In this document: one piece after another, positions 10,899 to 21,014 of the stretch
Position numbering within the stretch: position 1 is the first letter of the stretch
Layout of the letters: every line of letters begins with the position of its first letter
Assembly (NCBI GenBank): GCA_022828595.1
Contig: JAKGHH010000002.1
Coordinates: 87,264,076 to 87,328,075, forward strand
Source of the DNA: Nelumbo lutea
Taxonomy: Eukaryota; Streptophyta; Magnoliopsida; Proteales; Nelumbonaceae
Direction of reading: 5' to 3'
DNA: 64,000 nt
Position numbers and translations under genes: made by a program
Notes under the pieces: generated by a model
The model's database searches: none
Seen by the model: only the letters and a program-made list of their open reading frames with translations
Told to the model about the DNA's origin: nothing

Positions 10899-12490
10899 AT
10901 GACTCGTGCTTCTCAACGAGGTGAACTCGAGTACAACCCCGAAATTTAGAGGACTACCTGTCGTTTAAGGAAGGAAGCAAAGCAAAAGAAGGATCATTCA
11001 CCTAAAAGGGTGAATTCAGATTTCGATCTACCAACTTGTGATCAACCCATCTTCGAAGAGGAAGAAAGGATGGCTGATAGAGAGAGAACATTGAGGGAGT
11101 TGGTTGCACTGATTATTTACCAACAACCCCTATGCATAACATATCCCACTCTTGTGGTAGCTTTCGAACTGAAATCTGGTTTAATACAATTACTACCTAT
11201 TTTTCATGGTTTTCCAGGTGAGGACCCCCATAAGCATCTAAAGGAATTTCATGTCATCTGTTCGAGCATGAAGCCCCAAGGTATGACCGAGGACTAGGTA
11301 AAACTTATAGTTTTACCATTTACTTTACAAGATAAAGCAAAGGATTGGTTATATATTCTTCCTCCCAGTTCAATACGCACATGGGATGAGATGAACAGAA
11401 TATTCTTAGATAAATATTTTCCTGCATCCCAGGCTGCAAACATTAGGAAGGAAATATGTGGAGTTTGGCAGTTTGGTTGTGAGACATTATATGAGTATTG
11501 GGAAAGGTTTAAACAACTTGTTGCTAGCTGTCCACACCACCAAATACCCGAACAACTGTTGATCCAATACTTCTATAAAGGGCTCCAGCCCATGGATAGA
11601 AGTATGGCAGATGCAGCCAGTGGAGGAGCCTTGGTGAACAAAACACCCGAAGCAGCCAAGGAATTAATTTCCAACATGGCCAAAAAATCACAACCGTTCG
11701 GCACAATGACAGATGGCACCATTAGGCGTGTTAATGAGGTAAATAATGCTAATTTAGAAAATCAGATTTCAGATTTAACTGCTTTGGTTAAGCAACTGGC
11801 TGCAGGACAATTACACAGTCAAGATGTGTGGTATCTATACGATCCCTGGTCATCCAATGGACATGTGTCCATCACTACAGGATCGATCGATGCAGCAAGT
11901 AAGTGCCATAGGAGGATTCTCGGGCCAGCCCCAAGAAAATATGATCCCTACTCCAATTACTACAATCCGGGGTGGAGGGATCATCCAAATCTAAGCTACA
12001 AGAACCAAGGAGGACAGCAGAAATATCAACCCAAAATTTTCAGTCAACAGCCCCAATTTTCAGCACCTATCACAGGGCAAAGCCAACCCCCATCTTCAGC
12101 TATGTCACTTGATGAAATAGTTAAGGCTCTAACTACTAACACTCAACAATTTCAGCAGGAAATAAGAGCCAGCATTCAGAATTTGGGGAACCAAATCAGC
12201 CAACTTGCCACTTCCATTAGCAAGTTGGAGGCGCAGAACTCTGGGAAACTACCATCACAAACGGTAGTCAACCAAAAGGAGAATGCTAGTGCAGTAGTAT
12301 TGAGAAGTGGAAAGGAGTTGCAGCCCCGACCAAGCCCACCATCGAAGGCAGCCAAGGAAGAGGAAAAACAAGGGTCAACTGACGGCCCCATTGAGATAAT
12401 ATCTGACCCCCCTCTCCCTAAAGTTACTAATGCAGTTGTACCACCTTTTCCTAGCAGGTTGGAAAAGTCCAAGAAAGAGGAATATGAGTA
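10899..12490 (+). pseudogene. Athila-A gag
   Basis: The start at 10899 (MTRASQRGELEYNPE) is shared with the Athila-B and Athila-C copies. The retrotransposon-gag core is clear: FHGFPGEDPHKHLKEFHV, DKAKDWLY, TWDEMNRIFLDKYFPAS, LYEYWERFKQL, LLIQYFYKGLQPMDRSM. A TAG near 11295 replaces Gln, and another stop lies in the short N-terminal segment. The zinc knuckle seen in Athila-B and Athila-C (CGxC...GHP.DMC) is shifted out of frame here around 11825-11870. The downstream coiled region (VKALTTNTQQFQQEIRASIQ) is back in frame. It ends with a TAA near 12490. Confidence 0.9.
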
Positions 12491-13320
12491 AGAAGTGCTA
12501 GAAACTTTCAGGAAGGTGGAGATCAACATCCCTTTGTTAGATGCAATAAAACAAATCCCAAAATATGCAAAATTTTTGAAATAATTATGCACTAACAAGA
12601 GGAGGTTGCGAATTGATGAGAAGGTAAGAGTTGGGGAGAACATTTCGGTCGTTATCAAGAGGACCTTGCTAGAAAAATGGGCTGATCTAGGTATGTTCAC
12701 CCTACCTTGTGTGATTGGCAATAAACAAATCAAGCATGCTATGTTAGACTTAGGTGCATCTATCAATGTTATGCCATACTCGATTTACTGTGCCTTAAGA
12801 TTAGGTTTTTTGAAAGAAACTAGAGTTGTTATCCAATTAGCTGATCGTTTTAATGCCTACCTAGAAGGGATTGTTGAGGATGTATTGGTACAGGTTAGCG
12901 ATTTAATTTTTTTCAGTTGATTTCTACATCCTAAAGATGGAGGAGGACATGGTCACAAGTTCAGCCCCACTTCTATTAGGCAGGCCATTCATGAAAATGG
13001 CCAAGACCAAAATAGATGTGGACAAGGGTACCCTCTCTGTCGAATTCGATGGAGAGATTGTTAAATTTAATATTTTTGAAACCATGAAATATCCTAGTGA
13101 ATGTCATTCGATTTGCTCTATTGATATCATTGATTTGATTGTGTAAGAAGTCTTTGGAGAGGAGGACATGGATGATGAGCTGGAATACAAAGCACAATTG
13201 GACAGGGAAGAGGAGTTCGATGTGTCCTATGATAGTCCGAAACTAATGCCGGAACAAACGGTAAGCAATTCTGATATTCCATCGACAATTTCTCACACAA
13301 AATTGTTGCCTTCTATTTTG
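12491..13320 (+). pseudogene. Athila-A gag C-terminus and aspartic protease
   Basis: The protease matures Gag-Pol. The active-site block MLDLGASINVMPYS lies at about 12740-12785 with its catalytic Asp present, and the flap-side motif LLLGRPFMKMAKTKIDV is at about 12970-13020. A one-base shift near 12905-12940, in a T-run, splits the two halves into different frames. A TAA at about 13144 and a TAG at about 13321 follow, both one C-to-T step from Gln codons. The region between protease and RT is acidic and poorly conserved. Confidence 0.85.
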
Positions 13321-14850
13321 TAGGCTCCGGAGTTGGAACTAAAGACCCTACCTGATCATCTTAAATATGCATACTTGGGTGAAAAAGAGACATTGCCCGT
13401 GATCATTGCAAAAGGGTTGACTGAGGAGCAGGGGGAGAGGTTCATCAAAGTCCTAAAGGAACATAAGGCGGCGATTGGTTGGACCTTAGCTAACATAAAG
13501 GGGGTCAGCCCCTCAATTTTCATGCATAGGATCCTTTTGGAAGATGGCGCCAAACCTGTTAGAGAACCACAAAGAAAACTCAACCAAGTAATGAAAGAGG
13601 TAGTAATGAAAGAAGTACTTAAACTATTAGATGAAGGGATAATTTATCCAATTTTGAACAGTAAATGGGTAAGTCCTATTCATGTTGTACCTAAGAAAAC
13701 TGGGATTACTGTAGTAAAAAATCAAAATAATGAAATAATTCCCATGAGGGTACAAAGTGGCTGGCGAATGGTAATAGATTTTTGAAAACTTAATTTGGCC
13801 ACTCGAAAGGACCAATTTCCCCTACCCTTCATTGATCAGATGTTAGAGAGATTAGCAGGTAAGGCCTTCTTTTGTTTTCTCGATGGGTTCTCAGGATACT
13901 ATCAGATTGTTATTGCCCAGGAGGACCAAGAGAAAACAACCTTCACTTGCCCATTTGGCGCCTTTGCTTACAGACGAATACCCTTTGGTTTGTGTAATGC
14001 TCCAGGCACTTTTCAAAGATGCATGATAAGTATATTTTCTGATTTTATTGAGAAATGCATTGAAGTGTTCATAGATGATTTTACTACCTATGGTGATTCG
14101 TTTGATGATTGTCTAAATAGTTTAAGTAAAATTCTGAATCGGTGTGTAGAAACAAATATTGTCTTAAACTAGGAAAAATGTCACTTTATGGTGAAGGAAG
14201 GCATTGTGTTGGGACATGTTATTTCAGCTAGAGTAATAGAGGTCAACAAGGCCAAGATTGATTTAATTGTGAGTTTACCCTACCCTACAAATGTTAGGGA
14301 GATTCGTTCCTTTCTTGGACATGCAAGCTTTTATCGTAGGTTCATCAAAGATTTTTCAAAAATTGCCCTGCCATTGTCCAATTTGCTGTAAAAGGATGTG
14401 CCTTTCAATTTTGGTGATATGTGCAAGGAAGCATTTGACAAACTCAAGAAGTTGTTAACAATTGCACCTATTATTCAACCACCCAATTGGAACTTGCCCT
14501 TTGAGATCATGACCGATGCAAGCAACTATGCGGTAGGAGCTGTTCTAGGTCAACGAATTGATGGGAAGAGCCACATCATTGCTTCCAAAACATTGAATGC
14601 TGCACAGAGCAACTACACAACTACTGAAAAGGAGCTACTAGCTATAGTGTTTGCTTTAGACAAATTTCAATTATATGTGTTTGGCTCTAAAGTAATTGTA
14701 TTTTCCGACCATGCAACTTTAAAATACCTACTAGTGAAGAAGGAGTCAAAACCGAGGCTGATAAGGTGGATACTCTTGCTCCAAGAGTTTGATTTAGAGA
14801 TTAAGGATCGAAAGGGAGCTGAAAATGTGGCAGATCATCTAAGTAGGTTG
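13321..14850 (+). pseudogene. Athila-A reverse transcriptase and RNase H
   Basis: RT motifs in order: ELKTLPDHLKYAYLGE (linker), WVSPIHVVPKK, QFPLPFIDQMLERLAG, FLDGFSGYYQI, CPFGAFAYRRIPFGLCNAP, and the active site FIDDF, with both aspartates kept. LGHASFYRRFIKDFSKIA then leads to RNase H, with [42 protein letters not shown] and a DHLSRL tail. Stops at about 13783 (Arg codon), 14170 (Trp codon) and 14389 (Gln codon) are all explained by C-to-T on one strand or the other. The domain lengths are normal. Confidence 0.93.
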
Positions 14851-16225
14851 GTGAAAGATGAGGACTCTTCACCCATCTATGAGTTATTTCCTGATGAGCA
14901 GTTGTTTCACATGAAAGGTATAGTTCCATGGTATGCTGATATTGTGAACTACTTGGTAACCAGATTTTTGCCTAATGACCTTAGCAAATCCATGAGGAAC
15001 AAAATCAGGTATGAGGCAAAATATTATGTATGGGATGAACCATATCTATGGAAATTCTGTTATGATCAAATGATTAGGAGGTGTGTCCCTGAGGATGAGC
15101 AGATGTCGATTCTAACATTTTGTCATAATTATGCTTGTGGTGGCCATTTTGGTTCAAAGAGGACTGCTCGAAAAGTCTTAGATAGTGGATTGTATTGGGT
15201 AATCCTATTTCGAGATGCATACTTGTTTTGTAAAAATTTTGAAAGATGTTAGCAAACAGGTGCACTATCTTGCAAGAATGAGATGCCCTAAACCCCCATT
15301 CTTATATGTGAAATATTTGATGTTTGGGGTATTGATTTCATGGGACCCTTTCCTTCCTCTTGTGGTTTTTCTTATATACTTTTGGCAATCGATTATGTCT
15401 CAAAATGGGTGGAAGCAAAAGCCACCGAGACTGGTGATTCTAAGTGTGTTGTAGGTTTACCAAATCTAACATCTTCAGTAGGTTTGGCATTCCTCGAGCC
15501 ATCATAAGCAATCAAGGGACTCACTTCTACAATAGAGCCATCGAAGCCTTGTTGAGAAGGTATGAGGTGCATCACCGAATCGCCACTGCTTATCACCCCC
15601 AAACTAACGAACAAGCTAAAATTTCCAATAGAGAGGCAAAGTCCATCTTAGAAAAGACAATGAATACAGGAAGGAAGGATTGGAGCCTACATCTAGATGA
15701 TGTCCTCTGGGCATATCGAACAGCTTACAAAACCCCAATAGGGATGTCCTCTTATAGGTTGATCTTTGGCAAATCTTGCCACTTGCCGGTCGAAATTGAA
15801 CATAGGGCCTATTGGCAATCAAGCGATGTAATATGAATATGAAAGAAACCAAAAAGGAAAGGAAGCTCTAAGTGCAAGAACTGGAAGAGTTGAGGTTAGA
15901 AGCATATGAAAATTCAAGAATATACAAGGAGAAGACCAAATTGTTCCATGATAAATTACTCTTAAAAAAACAATTTGAAATTGGACAAAAGGTCTTATTG
16001 TACAATTCTCGACTCCAACTCATGCCGGGTAAGTTGCGTTCCAGGTGGATGGATCCATTTATTGTGACTGATGTGTTTCCTTGTGTTGTAGTAGAGATCA
16101 AAAGTCTTAATACAAGTAAGGTTTTTAAGGTGAATGGGCATTGATTGAAGTTGTTTCATGAGGATGCAAATGTCTCTCCTACTGTAGACATCTCGTTTGA
16201 CATTCCTCGTTACTCATCGGGTTAA
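14851..16225 (+). pseudogene. Athila-A integrase
   Basis: Integrase inserts the cDNA into chromosomes. The zinc-binding region ([11 protein letters not shown], then a later Cys pair near 15235) precedes the catalytic core. The core shows [21 protein letters not shown] and, after a frameshift near 15440, [17 protein letters not shown] and [16 protein letters not shown], which hold the Asp-Asp-Glu residues. [14 protein letters not shown] follows. A second shift near 15840 leads to the C-terminal part ([39 protein letters not shown]) and a stop at 16223-16225. TAG at about 15250 and TAA near 15292 are additional breaks. Confidence 0.9.
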
Positions 16226-16403
16226 AAAAACAAAGGAGGATGTCGAGCATAATGACATTAAACAATTGCACTTGTGGGAGGCAACCCATTGTGTTTAGTT
16301 AATTTTGTTATTTTGTTTGGTTTTGATTTTTTGTGTTTAGCAGGAACCCAACAAGGCAAACAGGGAAGTACCCCCAAATCCTTCTACTTTATACATAATC
16401 ACA

Positions 16404-16443
16404 TACATTGGGGACATTGTATTAACTTAAGTGTGGGGGGATT
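16404..16443 (+). other. Upstream hairpin plus internal polypurine-tract-like module (Athila-A)
   Basis: TACATTG (16404-16410) and CATTGTA (16415-16421) pair at 6 of 7 positions around a GGGA loop. Five bases later comes TTAAGTGTGGGGGGATT (16427-16443), a 17-base sequence repeated exactly at the real 3' polypurine tract (17366-17382). It may be a second plus-strand priming site or a duplicated relic. Confidence 0.6.
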
Positions 16444-16862
16444 AGGGAAATCTGGTGGAAAATGGGATAGCCCTAACATGTTTCGATCATCACTTCTTGA
16501 CCTTGCCCTTTGAAATTTCTACTCCCTAGAAACTTATCCTTGAATGATTTTGACTTATCAGGAATCATGTGCTTAGGCTGAATAGATAGGATAGGATGCA
16601 AGCATGACTAACTAAATTTTAGTTTTGGATGCATATGGTACCTCATTATTTTAATCGATCAATAGGCAAGATGCATATAAATTGTCTGCATAAGGGCTTG
16701 ATTGATTTTTACATAAATATCTGTCAAACATGGTTTGATTATTCTAGAGCTTGCTGTGTTAGGCATGTTGAGACCATGATCGATGAGTTCATGGATCAGA
16801 TGGTGATGCCTTGTGATTCGTTCTTGTGCAAAAAAAGAAAATACAAAATAAAATCGTGACTA

Positions 16863-16941
16863 ATGTGAGATGGAGCATAAAATGCACTCACATCTAGAAA
16901 CGAAAGCAAGGGTGAGATGGAGCATAAAATGCACTCACCCT
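16863..16941 (+). other. Two bulged hairpins in Athila-A 3' untranslated region
   Basis: Two units, 16863-16893 and 16909-16941. Each has an outer stem (ATGTGAG/CTCACAT in the first, AGGGTGAG/CTCACCCT in the second), a one-sided ATGGA bulge, an inner stem GCAT/ATGC and an AAA loop. The bulge and inner part are identical between units. The outermost bases differ but keep pairing. The same unit occurs three times in Athila-D at 52933-53093, in the same sense orientation. Confidence 0.7.
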
Positions 16942-17344
16942 AGAACCCCAACCCCATTCTCACCTTCAGACCCTTGGAACTCATACTAAGTGGTGGAGAT
17001 GTGATACATAGCAAGGTTATGGCAATAACACACCTTGTTCTGACCTAAGAAACAAAGAAAGATAATTGAATCTGGCTGAATTGGTTTGTTAAAGCAATGG
17101 GTACTTGTTCAGTCCAAGAAGGTTCAGTCGGTGGAAGGCTTGTTTCCTTGACTGTCGATTTAACTTGTTGTCATGAGGAATAGTGATTTACGATCATTCT
17201 GGGATGAGAAAAAGGGAAAAAGAAATGGAAAATGGGAAGGTTACCAAGTCTAGACCGAAGCATGCAATGGATCAGGCCTTATGTTGAGAGAAAGAAAGAT
17301 TGAAAATCAATAGGTAGTTTCTTTTGTTTTGCTTGAGTTTTGCC

Positions 17345-17382
17345 TTGCCCGAGGACGGGCAAAGTTTAAGTGTGGGGGGATT
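17345..17382 (+). other. Terminal hairpin and 3' polypurine tract (Athila-A)
   Basis: TTGCCCG (17345-17351) and CGGGCAA (17356-17362) form a perfect 7-bp stem around AGGA. It is followed at once by TTAAGTGTGGGGGGATT (17366-17382), whose G-run ends two bases before the 3' LTR. The polypurine tract primes plus-strand DNA; a role for the hairpin is inferred only from its conservation in Athila-D. Confidence 0.8.
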
Positions 17383-18883
17383 TGATGAGACTAAAAAGTA
17401 CCCTATTTTTATCCCCTAATATTCACTCTTTTACTTCAATTTAGCACTTAAATAGACTCATTACTCTTGTATTTCGATTCAAGGCAAGAAAGAAGGCAAT
17501 CTGGGCATACCTCTCAATTTCGGACTCCGAATTGGACAATTCGAGAGGCATCAGAAAGAAGTAAGAAAGGCCCACAATGTTTATGTTTTGGGTTTTGACA
17601 GATTCGGACCGCATCGAATACAAAACTGGGCCCGAAGTTGGAGCAAATTCACAACCAAGCCCATTTCACAACTGAAACCCAACTCGCAAAAGACCTTTGT
17701 AGCAGCCTAAGTTCTTAAAGCAGCCCAACTCAAATTCAAGAGCCAAGAGCCCTAATTTCGAATGTAACCTCCAGAAAGAGAGTCTTATTAGATTTAAATT
17801 CTTGAATGTAATCCTATCAAGATAAGAAGATTGGATCAGATCACTAGATAAGAGATAGGATAGGATTAGTTCAAAACAGATTAGGACTTTCTAATTTGAA
17901 GTTAATCTCCTAAAGGAGTTGGAAAACAGCCCTCTCCCTCTGCTCTATAAAGAGGGGGGGACTAGCTCTAGCATCACTCAATCCAAGGATCCAAGTGATC
18001 ATCAAGCAACTCAAGCTACCAAGAGAGCAGTTCGGCCACTGAGAAGTAGAGCATGGAGAGTTCGAAGATCATGAGCAGCTAAGCTTTTCTTTTCTGGTTC
18101 AAGGGGGGAGGTTCGATTGTGCCATTATGAGGTTCTATTTTTAATTTAAGATCTTGCTTTTTAATTCAAGTATTCATTGGTTCTTGTGCTTATTTCCATT
18201 GGATGTTAATGTTAATTAGTCTGACAAATTAATTAATGTTGATTTTCCTACTGCTATCCATAGTTCAGTGATCCGTGATTGTCACGAATAATGGTACAAG
18301 TATTAATTGGTTTAATATCTTTCTAGGTCAATTGTTCATGACAACCTTTGACTAATGTATTGACATGTTTTAACATAAAAGGAATCAATGGAACAGAATT
18401 CGATAATTGCAGCTATCTCAATTATTGTTATTTTGGTTTAACTGTTTTCACAAATCTTAATGCTATCACTAGTTGACATGGAACGCTATCGTACCCAGTC
18501 GATTAGTGATAAGTGTTGATCGAATGCTGGGTTTGGTCAGCTGATTTAGGAAAACACAAGGTTTATTATGGCTATCCTAATAAATCTAAGGTTAAATGCT
18601 TGAATTGCAAGACCACCGAAGTCTACCTATGATCGATGGCCAATTGACTAAACTGAACCTTTGAACCAGAATTCGATAAGACTGATTACTTCTTGTTAGT
18701 TGAATTTGCTATTGCTTTCTTGTTCTTTTAATTTCAGTTATTTAATTTTCCCACTCAGTGATAATATTCATTCGGCTAAGAGATTATTGTTAGCTCCTTG
18801 TGGGATTCGACCTAGTACCACTTTTACTACAAATATTTTGTTGTGGGACTAGTACTAATTTTGAGGGCTTCGACAACCCATCA
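17383..18883 (+). repeat. Athila-A 3' LTR, 1501 bp
   Basis: Begins TGATGAGACT and ends CCATCA. It lacks the 56 bp present at 9468-9523 of the 5' LTR but has the roughly 85 bp missing there. Both segments are present in the Athila-B LTR, so each Athila-A LTR has suffered its own deletion. A TATA box (TATAAAG) lies at 17946-17952. Confidence 0.92.
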
Positions 18884-19267
18884 GAGCGTGAGGTGGCTCT
18901 GAAGAGGGAGAACGAGAACCTCAAGGTGCTGGTGAAGGAGCAGAATAAGATTCTGCTCCAAGCGATGGAGGATGCCAAGGCTAAGGATGTGGAGGAGTAT
19001 AAGTCTTTGGCGGAGTACCATGAGAAGATGGTCAATGTCAGGACAGTGGGCTACCACAATGGGTTTAAGCTCAGCTGGTGGTTGACCCGACATGAATTTC
19101 CCCATCTCAACCTCAATGCCATCACGACTTTTAAGATCACAAAGGACATGGCTGTCGAAACCACAAAGGACCCAAACTCCTTGGGGAGAGCGATCACAAC
19201 CTTCTCGACGATGATACAGTGGGAGAGGGAGAGGGAGTTGATGCCGCCAAAGACCGCATGGAGATAG
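18884..19267 (+). pseudogene. Fragment of an oppositely oriented frame in the Tat-1 3' region (unknown function)
   Basis: About 127 codons are open, starting directly at the Athila-A LTR boundary, so the true N-terminus is lost. The first half is strongly charged and coiled-coil-like (REVALKRENENLKVLVKEQ). The second half contains YHNGFKLSWWLTRHEFPHL. It lies downstream of Tat pol on the opposite strand. Some Tat-clade elements such as Grande carry an antisense frame at that position, and I suggest this is such a frame. I do not recognise a domain with a known activity. It could instead be a fragment of an unrelated element. Confidence 0.45.
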
Positions 19268-19878
19268 ATCCGCCTGCTGAAGCTTCTATTGGGGGTAAGG
19301 AGCCCTGAACTGACTATTACCTCTTTTCTTGGATCCCCCTTTGTAAATACTTGATGTCCTGAGCCTTCAAGCTCAGCTAAACAGATGTAATCTCTTTCTC
19401 CATTTTTTTTGCTACGTACTTGAAGTAATTTATCAATGAAATACAAATATTTTTCAAAATTTTCTGTATGCAAAATTTGTCTAAGTGTAGATTACTCCCG
19501 AACTTGAGGTTACTCTGAAACTTGAATAGGAATAATCATTATTATATGCCAGGGTGAGAAGACATTATAAGGTGTACATGCCCGACCTATCTGTGCTCGG
19601 GCTACTTTGCCTTACCCATGCCAAAGCGACTAGGTTTTAATGAGCCCATGCCAAAGAGGCGGTCGGGTCTTAAGTTGCCTATGCTGAAGAGGCGAATAGG
19701 ACTTCTCTGCCCATGCCGGAGAGGCGACTGGGTCTTAAATCGTGTCGAGGTCCCTTGTTAGCTCGACAACATAGCCCTTAGGCTTCTGGGAGTGACTTAA
19801 GGTCCTATCTCCAATTCGTCGTCTATAGGATCAGTTTGGTGGTCTTATGGACTTAGTCATTTTTGCTTGTACTGAGGT
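19268..19878 (-). other. Tat-1 3' non-coding region
   Basis: Between the end of integrase and the antisense frame. It contains A/T-rich sequence near 19400-19480 and the 30-32-bp tandem repeat at 19615-19740. No protein is recognisable. Tandem repeats in this part of the element are a known feature of some Tat relatives. Confidence 0.6.
19615..19740. repeat. Degenerate 30-32-bp tandem repeat, four units
   Basis: Units start near 19615, 19645, 19678 and 19710. Each opens with CCCATGCC or a close variant, followed by a GAGAGGCG- or AAGAGGCG-like block and a GGGTCTTAA- or GGTTTTAA-like block. It lies in the Tat-1 3' non-coding region. Confidence 0.7.
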
Positions 19879-21000
19879 TTATAGGTAGTATCTCCTTAGG
19901 TTATCGATATTCCAAGCTCGAGGTACCTACTTCCCTTCCATGGTCTCGAGCTCGTAGGTTCCTTCTCCGAACACCCATCTCACCTGGTAAGGGCCTTCCC
20001 AATTCAGACTGAGCTTATCCATGTCGGGCCCAAGTACCATTACCTTACAGAGGACTACATCGCCGACTCTAAATAGTTGCTTCCTAACCCGGGCATTATA
20101 ATACCAAGCTATTCACTACTAGTAAGTTGTAGTTTGAATGAGGGCCAGATCGCGTACCTCTTCGATGAGGTCCAAGTTAGTTTTGAGCTCATCATTGTAG
20201 GCTTCGAGTCGCAACATTGGTACTTCAATCTCTGCCAGGATCATAGCTTATGTCCTGTATGCAAGGTTGAAGGCCGTCTTGCTAGTAGTTTGGTAGGCCC
20301 AAAGAATACTGGGTAGCACGTCCACCCACAACCCTTTAACTCGCGTAAGGTGAGCTTTCAGTCTGCAGAGGATAGCCCTGTTCATCACTTTGGCATGTCC
20401 GTTTGCTTGTGGATGTGTTATCGAAGTGAAGTTTTGTTGAATCCCCATCTCGGCGCACTAGTTCTAGAATTTGATGTCTTCAAATTGCTTCCCGTTATCC
20501 AAAATCAAGACTTTGGGTAGTCGAAAATGGCATACGATACTTTTCTAGAAGAAATTGACATTCCAGGCTGTAATGCTTACCAACGGTTCAACTTCCACCC
20601 ACTTCATGAAGTAGTCCACTGCCATGACCAAGAACTTCCTCTGCCCAGTTGCCAGTGGAAAAGGACCGAGGATGTCGATTCCCCACTGCGCAAAGGGCTA
20701 CAAGCTAGTAAGGTACTACAAATCGGTAGCAGGTTCATGGGGGATGTTGGCGTGCCTCTAACATCTGTCGCATTTCTTAACAAGCTCGAGTTTGTCTACC
20801 TTCATTATGGGCCAATAGTAGCCCTGCCATAATGCCTTTTCGGTGAGGGCTCTACCCCCCAAGTGTCCTCCGCATAAACCTTCATGGATGTCATGAAATA
20901 CGAGCTCATCTTCTAAGGGTCACAAGCAACGTAGGTAGGAGAGCATGAAGGATCTCCTATACAGTCATCCGTCTATGAGGACATACCGGGCTGATTGACA
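19879..21000 (-). pseudogene. Tat-1 integrase
   Basis: From right to left: a Cys-rich zinc-finger remnant (KKCDRCQRHANIP), GIDILGPFP, VDYFMKWVEVEPL, LILDNGKQFED and THPQANGHAKVMNRAIL (catalytic Glu region), then WVDVLPSILWAYQTT. The C-terminal domain follows (YNARVRKQLFRVGDVVL, LNWEGPYQV) and ends with a TAA at 19879-19881 after NLRRYYL. The longest open piece is 20248-20448. Multiple in-frame stops separate the blocks. The sequence style is Tat. Confidence 0.87.
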
Positions 21001-21014
21001 CTCTACCCTCTGAG

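Larger units (their letters stand above)
16226..17344 (+). other. Athila-A 3' untranslated region
   Basis: About 1.1 kb between the end of pol and the terminal hairpin and polypurine tract. It encodes no recognisable protein, and I see no env-like frame. It begins with a conserved-looking stretch containing GGGAGGCAACCC (about 16277-16288). It then carries the upstream hairpin and polypurine module (16404-16443), an A-rich segment, and two bulged hairpins (16863-16941). The same arrangement is present in Athila-D. Confidence 0.8.
9351..18883 (+). mobile_element. Athila-A, Ty3/Gypsy retrotransposon (Athila clade), decayed
   Basis: The order is LTR, Asp-tRNA primer site, gag, protease, RT, RNase H, integrase, long 3' untranslated region, polypurine tract, LTR. 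RT before integrase is the Gypsy order. The pol sequence style and the Asp-tRNA primer site point to Athila. No env-like frame is recognisable between pol and the 3' LTR. The expected 5-bp target duplication is not visible (GAGAA before, GAGCG after), and the two flanks belong to different repeats. At least eight in-frame stops and several frameshifts make it non-functional. Confidence 0.93.

Noticed and set aside
12176..12766. A 196-codon open frame on the minus strand
   Set aside because: It is antisense to Athila-A gag/protease, whose protein motifs on the plus strand are unambiguous. It has no recognisable family.
16226..17344. env-like gene expected in some Athila elements
   Set aside because: No frame longer than about 80 codons and no signal peptide or membrane segment pattern in this interval; the same holds for 52549-53756.
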